A stretch of DNA of 64,000 nucleotides from Hydractinia symbiolongicarpus. Lineage: Eukaryota > Cnidaria > Hydrozoa > Anthoathecata > Hydractiniidae. The stretch is from positions 33,693,501-33,757,500 of the forward strand of contig NC_079878.1 of NCBI RefSeq assembly GCF_029227915.1, read 5' to 3'. Position numbers and translations under genes: made by a program. This document shows, one piece after another, positions 55,311 to 64,000 of this stretch (within the stretch, counting starts at the first letter, position 1; each line of letters starts with the position of its first letter). Below the pieces are notes generated by a model. It was given only the letters and a program-made list of their open reading frames with translations. It was not told where the DNA came from and ran no database searches.

Positions 55311-58300
55311 AGCGCTACCACAGCGCCCAGTGTAATCGCTGAGTTCCGGCAATCACGTCAAAATAAGAAGAATGTTTTTTTTGAGTCCAATTGTCTCATT
55401 TATCACACTTATCAGGTCACAGTCCAAAGTTAGTTCAATTAAGTCCCACAGTCAATAGTTTCATTGTTAAAGGCGGTACAACCTAGTAATCTCAGAAAAA
55501 TATCGCTAAATATATCTCGGTACGAATATGTGACCCAACCGTTGTAACTCAAAAGGACTGGCACCGTGAGAAAGTCAATGAAATGTAGTTTTTGAAACTG
55601 TCGCTATTTGTTCAGCGAGCGATAACCGCTAGGATTGGTCCCACAGTAAAAAATGACTGATAAATCTAAATTTTTAAATGAAGCGCTAACACAGCGCCCA
55701 GTGTAATCCCTGAGTTCCGGCAATCATGTCAAATAAAGAAGAATGTTATTTCTTGGAGTCCAATTTTTTCATTTATCACATTTATCAGGTCACAGTTCAA
55801 AGTTAGTTCATTTAAGTCCCACAGTCAATCGTTTCACTGTTAAAAGCGATGCAACCTAGTATTATCAGGCAAATATCGCTACCCACATGTTGGTACGAAT
55901 ATGTGTCCCAAACGTTGTAACTCAAACGAAGTGACACCGTTAGAAAGTCAATGAATTGTAGTTTTTGAAACTGTCGCTATTTCTTCAGCGGGCGATAACG
56001 GATAGGATTGGTCCCACAGTAAAGAATGATGTATTTATCTAAATTTTTAAATGAAGCGCTACCACAGCGCCCAGTGTAATCGCTGAGTTCCGGCAATCAC
56101 GTCAAAATAAGAAGAATGTTTTTTTTGAGTCCAATTGCCTCATTTATCAAACTTATCAGGTCACAGTCCAAAGTTAGTTCAATTAAGTCCCACAGTCAAT
56201 AGTTTCATTGTTTAAAGCGGTACAACCTAGTAATCTCAGAAAAATATCGCTAAATATATCTCGGTACGAATATGTGACCCAACCGTTGTAACTCAAACGG
56301 ACTGACACCGTGAGAAAGTCAATGAAATGTAGTTTTTGAAACTGTCGATATTTGTTCAGCGAGCGATAACGGCTAGGATTGGTCCCACAGTAAAAAATGA
56401 CTGATAAATCTAAATTTTTAAATGAAGCGCTAACACAGCGCCCAGTCTAATTCTTGAGTTCCGGCAATCATGTCAAATAAAGAAGAATGTTATTTCTTGG
56501 AGTCCAATTTTCTCATTTATCACATTTATCAGGTCACAGTCCAAAGTTAGTTCATTTAAGTCCTACAGTCAATCGTTTCACTGTTAAAAGCGATGAAACC
56601 TAGTAATATCAGGAGAATATTGCTACCCACATGTTGGTACGAATATGTGTCCCAAACGTTGTAACTCAAACGGACTGACACCGTTAGAAAGTCAATGAAT
56701 TGTAGTTTTTGAAACTGTCGCTATTTCTTCAGCGGGCGATAACGGATAGGATTGGTCCCACAGTAAAGAATGATTTATTTATCTAAATTTTTAAATGAAG
56801 CGCTACCACAGCTCCCAGTGTAATTGCTGAGTTCCGCCAATCACGTCAAATTAAGAAGAATGTTTTTTTTGAGTCCAATTGTCTCATTTATCACACTTAT
56901 CAGGTCACAGTCCAAAGTTAGTTCAATTAAGTCCCACAGTCAATAGTTTCATTGTTTAAAGCGGTACAACCTAGTAATCTCAGAAAAATATCGCTAAATA
57001 TATCTCGGTACGAATATGTGACACAACCGTTTTAACTCAAACAGACTGAGACCGTTAGAAAGTCAATGAGATGTAGTTTTGGAAACATTCGGTATTTCTT
57101 CAGCGCGCAATAACGGATAGGATTGGTCCCACAGTTAAGAATGACTTATTTATCTAAATCTTTAAATAAAGCGCTACCACAGCGCCCAGTGTAATCCCTG
57201 AGGTCCGGCAATCATGTCAAATTAAGAAGAATATTATTTCTTGGAGTCCATCTTTCTCATTTATCACATTTATCAGGTCACAGTCTAAAGTTAGTTCAAT
57301 TAAGTCCCACAGTCAATCGTTTCACTGTTAAAAGCGATACAACCTAGTAATCTCAGAAAAATATCGCAAAATATATCTCGGTACGAATATGTGACCCCAC
57401 CTTTGTAACTCAAACGGACTGACACCGTGAAAAGGTCAATGAAATGTAGTTTTTGAAACTGTCGCTATTTCTTCAGCGCGCGATAACGGCTAGGATTGGT
57501 CCCACAGTAAATAATGACTTATAAATCTGAATGTTTAAATGATGCGCTACCACAGCGCCCAGTGTAGTCGCTGAGTTCCGGCAATCTTGTCAAATTAAGA
57601 AGAATGTTATTTCTTGGAGTCCAGTTTCCTCATTTATCACATTTATCAGGTCACAGTCCAAAGTTAGTTCAATTAAGTCCCACAGTCACTCGTTTCACTG
57701 TTAAAAGCGATGCAACCTAGTAATCTCAGGCAAATATCGCTACCCACATGTTGGTACGAATATGTGTCCCAAACGTTGTAACTCAAACGAATTGACACCG
57801 TTAGAAAGTCAATGAATTGTAGTTTTTGAGACTGTCGCTATTTCTTCAGCGGGCGATAACGGATAGGATTGGTCCAACAGTAAAAAATGGCTGATAAATA
57901 TAAATTTTTAAATGAAGCGCTAACACAGCGCCCAGTGTAATCCCTGAGTTCCGGCAATGATGTCAAATAAAGAAGAATGTTATTTCTTGGAGTCCAATTT
58001 TCTCATTTATCACATTTATCAGGTCACAGTCCAAAGTTAGTTCAATTAAGTCCCACAGTCACTCGTTTCACTGTTAAAAGCGATGCAACCTAGTAATCTC
58101 AGGCAAATATCGCTACCCACATGTTGGTACGAATATGTGTCCCAAACGTTGTAACTCAAACGAATTGACACCGTTAGAAAGTCAATGAATTGTAGTTTTT
58201 GAGACTGTCGCTATTTCTTCAGCGGGCGATAACGGATAGGATTGGTCCAACAGTAAAAAATGGCTGATAAATCTAAATTTTTAAATGAAGCGCTAACACA

Positions 58301-61300
58301 GCGCCCAGTGTAATCCCTGAGTTCCGGCAATGATGTCAAATAAAGAAGAATGTTATTTCTTGGAGTCCAATTTTCTCATTTATCACATTTATCAGGTCAC
58401 AGTCCAAAGTTCGTTCAACTAAGTCCGACAGTCAATCGTTTCATTGTTAAAAGCGATGCAACCTATTAATATGTGAAAAATATCGCTAAATACATGTTGG
58501 TACGAATATGTGACGCAACCGTTGTAACTGAAGCGGATTGATACCGGTAGAAAGTCAATGAAATGTGGTTTTTGAAACTGTTGCTACATCTTCAACGCGC
58601 AATAACGGCTAGGATTGGTCCCACAGTAAAGAATGACTTACTTATTTATATTTTTAAATGAAGCGCTACCACAGCGCCCAGTGTAATCGCTGAGTTCCGG
58701 CAATCACGTCAAATTAAGAAAAATGTTATTTGTTGGAGTCCAATTGTCTCATTTATCACATTTATCAGGTCACAGTCCAAAGTTAGTTCAATTAAGTCCC
58801 ACAGTCAATCGTTTCATTGTTAAAAGCGATGCAACCTAGTAATGTCAGAAAAATATCGCTGAATACATGTTGGTACGAATATGTGACACAACCGTTTTAA
58901 CTCAAACGAACTGAGACCGTTAGAAAGTCAATGAAATGTAGTTTTGGAAACATTCGCTATTTCTTCAGCGCGCGATAACGGATAGGATTGGTCCCACAGT
59001 TAAGAATGTCTTATTTATCTAAATCTTTAAATAAAGCGCTACCACAGCGCCCAGTGTAATCGCTGAGTTCCGGCAATCATGTCAAATAAAGAAGAATGTT
59101 ATTTCTTGGAGTCCAAATTTCTCATTTATCACATTTATTAGGTCACAGTCCAAAGTTAGTTCATTTAAGTCCCACAGGAAATCGTTTCACTGTTAAAAGA
59201 GATGCAACCTAGTGATATCAGGTAAATATGGAAAAATACTTGTTGGTACGAATATGTGACCCAACCATTGCAACTCAAACGGACTGACACCGTTAGAAAG
59301 TCAATGAAATGTAGTTTTTGAAACTGTCGCTATTTCTTCAGCGCGCGATAACGGATAGGATTGGTCCCACAGTAAAGAATGATTGATTTATCTAAATTTT
59401 CAAATGAAGCGCTACCACAGCGCCCAGTGTAATCGCTGAGTTCCGGCAATCACGTCAAATTAAGAAGAATGTCATTTCTTGGAGTTCAATTGTCTCATTT
59501 ATCACATTTATTAGGTCACAGTCCAAGGTTAGTTCAATTAAGTCCCACAGTCAATCGTTTCATTGTTGAAAGCGATGCAACCTAGTAATATCAGAAAATT
59601 ATCGCTAAATACATGTTGGTACTAATATGTGACCCAACCATTGCAACTCAAACGGACTGACACCGTTAGAAAGTCAATGAAATGTAGTTTTTGAAACTGT
59701 CGCTATATCTTCAGCGCGCGATAACGGATAGGATTGGTCCCACAGTAAAAAATGACTTATTTATCTAAATTTTTTAATGAAGCGCAACCACAGCGCCCAG
59801 TGTAATCGATGAGTTCCGGCAATCACGTCAAGTTAAGAAAAATGTTTTTTCTTGTAGTCCATATGTCTCATTTATCACATGTATCAGGTCACGGTGCAAA
59901 GTTAGTTCATTTAAGTCCCACAGTCAATCGTTTCATTGTTAATAGTGATGCAACCTAGTAATCTCAGGAAAATATCGCTAAATACATGTTGGTACCAATA
60001 TGTGACCCAACCGTTGTAACTCAAACGGACTGACTACGTTAGAAAGTCAATGAAATGTAGTTTTTGAAACTGTCGCCATTTTTTTAACGCGCAATAACAG
60101 CTAGGAATAGTCCCACAGTAAAAAATGACTTATTAATCTAAATTTTTAAATAAAGCGCTACCACAGCGCCCAGTGTAATCGCTGAGTTCCGGCAATCACG
60201 TCAAAATAAGAAGAATGTTTTTTTTGAGTCCAATTGTCTCATTTATCACACTTATCAGGTCACAGTCCAAAGTTAGTTCAATTAAGTCCCACAGTCAATA
60301 GTTTCATTGTTAAAGGCGGTACAACCTAGTAATCTCAGAAAAATATCGCTAAATATATCTCGGTACGAATATGTGACCCAACCGTTGTAACTCAAAAGGA
60401 CTGGCACCGTGAGAAAGTCAATGAAATGTAGTTTTTGAAACTGTCGCTATTTGTTCAGCGAGCGATAACCGCTAGGATTGGTCCCACAGTAAAAAATGAC
60501 TGATAAATCTAAATTTTTAAATGAAGCGCTAACACAGCGCCCAGTGTAATCCCTGAGTTCCGGCAATCATGTCAAATAAAGAAGAATGTTATTTCTTGGA
60601 GTCCAATTTTTTCATTTATCACATTTATCAGGTCACAGTTCAAAGTTAGTTCATTTAAGTCCCACAGTCAATCGTTTCACTGTTAAAAGCGATGCAACCT
60701 AGTATTATCAGGCAAATATCGCTACCCACATGTTGGTACGAATATGTGTCCCAAACGTTGTAACTCAAACGAAGTGACACCGTTAGAAAGTCAATGAATT
60801 GTAGTTTTTGAAACTGTCGCTATTTCTTCAGCGGGCGATAACGGATAGGATTGGTCCCACAGTAAAGAATGATGTATTTATCTAAATTTTTAAATGAAGC
60901 GCTACCACAGCGCCCAGTGTAATCGCTGAGTTCCGGCAATCACGTCAAAATAAGAAGAATGTTTTTTTTGAGTCCAATTGCCTCATTTATCAAACTTATC
61001 AGGTCACAGTCCAAAGTTAGTTCAATTAAGTCCCACAGTCAATAGTTTCATTGTTTAAAGCGGTACAACCTAGTAATCTCAGAAAAATATCGCTAAATAT
61101 ATCTCGGTACGAATATGTGACCCAACCGTTGTAACTCAAACGGACTGACACCGTGAGAAAGTCAATGAAATGTAGTTTTTGAAACTGTCGATATTTGTTC
61201 AGCGAGCGATAACGGCTAGGATTGGTCCCACAGTAAAAAATGACTGATAAATCTAAATTTTTAAATGAAGCGCTAACACAGCGCCCAGTCTAATCCTTGA

Positions 61301-64000
61301 GTTCCGGCAATCATGTCAAATAAAGAAGAATGTTATTTCTTGGAGTCCAATTTTCTCATTTATCACATTTATCAGGTCACAGTCCAAAGTTAGTTCATTT
61401 AAGTCCTACAGTCAATCGTTTCACTGTTAAAAGCGATGAAACCTAGTAATATCAGGAGAATATTGCTACCCACATGTTGGTACGAATATGTGTCCCAAAC
61501 GTTGTAACTCAAACGGACTGACACCGTTAGAAAGTCAATGAATTGTAGTTTTTGAAACTGTCGCTATTTCTTCAGCGGGCGATAACGGATAGGATTGGTC
61601 CCACAGTAAAGAATGATTTATTTATCTAAATTTTTAAATGAAGCGCTACCACAGCTCCCAGTGTAATTGCTGAGTTCCGCCAATCACGTCAAATTAAGAA
61701 GAATGTTTTTTTTGAGTCCAATTGTCTCATTTATCACACTTATCAGGTCACAGTCCAAAGTTAGTTCAATTAAGTCCCACAGTCAATAGTTTCATTGTTT
61801 AAAGCGGTACAACCTAGTAATCTCAGAAAAATATCGCTAAATATATCTCGGTACGAATATGTGACACAACCGTTTTAACTCAAACAGACTGAGACCGTTA
61901 GAAAGTCAATGAGATGTAGTTTTGGAAACATTCGGTATTTCTTCAGCGCGCAATAACGGATAGGATTGGTCCCACAGTTAAGAATGACTTATTTATCTAA
62001 ATCTTTAAATAAAGCGCTACCACAGCGCCCAATGTAATCCCTGAGGTCCGGCAATCATGTCAAATTAAGAAGAATATTATTTCTTGGAGTCCATCTTTCT
62101 CATTTATCACATTTATCAGGTCACAGTCTAAAGTTAGTTCAATTAAGTCCCACAGTCAATCGTTTCACTGTTAAAAGCGATACAACCTAGTAATCTCAGA
62201 AAAATATCGCAAAATATATCTCGGTACGAATATGTGACCCCACCTTTGTAACTCAAACGGACTGACACCGTGAAAAGGTCAATGAAATGTAGTTTTTGAA
62301 ACTGTCGCTATTTCTTCAGCGCGCGATAACGGCTAGGATTGGTCCCACAGTAAATAATGACTTATAAATCTGAATGTTTAAATGATGCGCTACCACAGCG
62401 CCCAGTGTAGTCGCTGAGTTCCGGCAATCTTGTCAAATTAAGAAGAATGTTATTTCTTGGAGTCCAGTTTCCTCATTTATCACATTTATCAGGTCACAGT
62501 CCAAAGTTAGTTCAATTAAGTCCCACAGTCACTCGTTTCACTGTTAAAAGCGATGCAACCTAGTAATCTCAGGCAAATATCGCTACCCACATGTTGGTAC
62601 GAATATGTGTCCCAAACGTTGTAACTCAAACGAATTGACACCGTTAGAAAGTCAATGAATTGTAGTTTTTGAGACTGTCGCTATTTCTTCAGCGGGCGAT
62701 AACGGATAGGATTGGTCCAACAGTAAAAAATGGCTGATAAATCTAAATTTTTAAATGAAGCGCTAACACAGCGCCCAGTGTAATCCCTGAGTTCCGGCAA
62801 TGATGTCAAATAAAGAAGAATGTTATTTCTTGGAGTCCAATTTTCTCATTTATCACATTTATCAGGTCACAGTCCAAAGTTAGTTCAATTAAGTCCCACA
62901 GTCACTCGTTTCACTGTTAAAAGCGATGCAACCTAGTAATCTCAGGCAAATATCGCTACCCACATGTTGGTACGAATATGTGTCCCAAACGTTGTAACTC
63001 AAACGAATTGACACCGTTAGAAAGTCAATGAATTGTAGTTTTTGAGACTGTCGCTATTTCTTCAGCGGGCGATAACGGATAGGATTGGTCCAACAGTAAA
63101 AAATGGCTGATAAATCTAAATTTTTAAATGAAGCGCTAACACAGCGCCCAGTGTAATCCCTGAGTTCCGGCAATGATGTCAAATAAAGAAGAATGTTATT
63201 TCTTGGAGTCCAATTTTCTCATTTATCACATTTATCAGGTCACAGTCCAAAGTTCGTTCAACTAAGTCCGACAGTCAATCGTTTCATTGTTAAAAGCGAT
63301 GCAACCTATTAATATGTGAAAAATATCGCTAAATACATGTTGGTACGAATATGTGACGCAACCGTTGTAACTGAAGCGGATTGATACCGGTAGAAAGTCA
63401 ATGAAATGTGGTTTTTGAAACTGTTGCTACATCTTCAACGCGCAATAACGGCTAGGATTGGTCCCACAGTAAAGAATGACTTACTTATTTATATTTTTAA
63501 ATGAAGCGCTACCACAGCGCCCAGTGTAATCGCTGAGTTCCGGCAATCACGTCAAATTAAGAAAAATGTTATTTGTTGGAGTCCAATTGTCTCATTTATC
63601 ACATTTATCAGGTCACAGTCCAAAGTTAGTTCAATTAAGTCCCACAGTCAATCGTTTCATTGTTAAAAGCGATGCAACCTAGTAATGTCAGAAAAATATC
63701 GCTGAATACATGTTGGTACGAATATGTGACACAACCGTTTTAACCCAAACGAACTGAGACCGTTAGAAAGTCAATGAAATGTAGTTTTGGAAACATTCGC
63801 TATTTCTTCAGCGCGCGATAACGGATAGGATTGGTCCCACAGTTAAGAATGTCTTATTTATCTAAATCTTTAAATAAAGCGCTACCACAGCGCCCAGTGT
63901 AATCGCTGAGTTCCGGCAATCATGTCAAATAAAGAAGAATGTTATTTCTTGGAGTCCAAATTTCTCATTTATCACATTTATTAGGTCACAGTCCAAAGTT
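55311..64000 (+). repeat. Higher-order repeat, 4,843-bp unit (13 monomers), one full and one partial copy
   Basis: Unit 1 is 55311-60153 and unit 2 begins at 60154 and leaves the window. Rare variants are spaced exactly 4,843 bp: AGGCGGT at 55471 and 60314, ACTGTCGATA at 56341 and 61184, TCCAAATTTC at 59112 and 63955. The constant spacing with no net indel points to a very recent duplication. The end of unit 1 (about 59,090-60,130) also resembles 49,400-50,440. Confidence 0.9.

Larger units (their letters stand above)
47982..64000 (+). repeat. Satellite DNA, about 373-bp monomer, right array (about 43 copies)
   Basis: The array resumes in phase directly after the inserted element and continues off the right edge. 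Monomers are the same family as on the left, but the arrangement is dominated by large, recent higher-order units. No gene, RNA gene or second insertion was seen. Confidence 0.97.

Noticed and set aside
13716-64000. CRISPR array or ribosomal DNA repeat
   Set aside because: There are no short repeats with unique spacers; the whole 373-bp unit repeats. No rRNA or tRNA-like sequence was recognised.
13716-64000. CENP-B box in the monomer
   Set aside because: The nearest candidate, around the reverse complement of TACGAATATG, lacks the CGGG core at the required spacing.

Overview
The window is eukaryotic, almost certainly from an invertebrate animal. It contains a partial, decaying Polinton/Maverick element (an endogenous adintovirus-like DNA virus) at about 1-13,700, followed by more than 50 kb of one tandem satellite at 13,716-64,000. 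The diagnosis rests on the co-occurrence of a protein-primed family B DNA polymerase, a retrovirus-type DD35E integrase, an A32-like packaging ATPase, a probable double-jelly-roll capsid protein and a set of small membrane proteins. From memory, this gene set is like that of Mavericks in cnidarian and other aquatic invertebrate genomes. No search was possible, so the host phylum is a guess.

Layout of the element. A conserved Maverick gene runs leftward off the window edge (1-525, minus). From a 38-bp divergent promoter region, rightward transcription covers a small penton-like jelly-roll candidate (564-1119), the major capsid candidate (1175-2494) and the packaging ATPase (2496-3117). Next come five small genes at 3185-4990, several overlapping and most membrane-associated. 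A 417-aa coiled-coil membrane protein lies on the minus strand (5054-6307). It shares a 44-bp divergent promoter region with two paralogous membrane proteins (6352-6810 and 6846-7439). The integrase is on the minus strand (7639-8618). A small SAP-domain gene (8708-8977) and the SAP-containing polymerase (9210-13465) complete the set. No adenovirus-type protease is visible; it may lie left of the window.

State of the element. Five genes carry lesions: two reading-frame changes near the end of the penton-like gene, an insertion and a nonsense codon in the ATPase, one frameshift in the integrase, one nonsense codon in the small SAP gene, and one frameshift plus a 390-bp in-frame insertion in the polymerase. 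That insertion contains a 257-bp copy of the polymerase's own 5' region that looks identical by eye. The capsid candidate and the membrane-protein genes are open. The element is therefore probably no longer autonomous, but it decayed recently.

Regulation. Inverted repeats sit within about 0-26 nt of the stop codon at the end of nearly every gene or overlapping gene group. The pattern is close to the 'hairpin rule' for transcript 3' ends in Mimivirus and its virophages. Two paralogous genes share a roughly 24-bp motif just before their ATG.

Satellite. About 133 monomers of about 373 bp lie head to tail, with nested higher-order repeats of about 0.67, 1.86, 3.72 and 4.84 kb. The most homogeneous part is at the right end. 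One monomer is cleanly interrupted by a 749-bp non-autonomous piggyBac-type element (TTAA duplication, 17-bp perfect terminal inverted repeats beginning CCC). I see no genes in the satellite.
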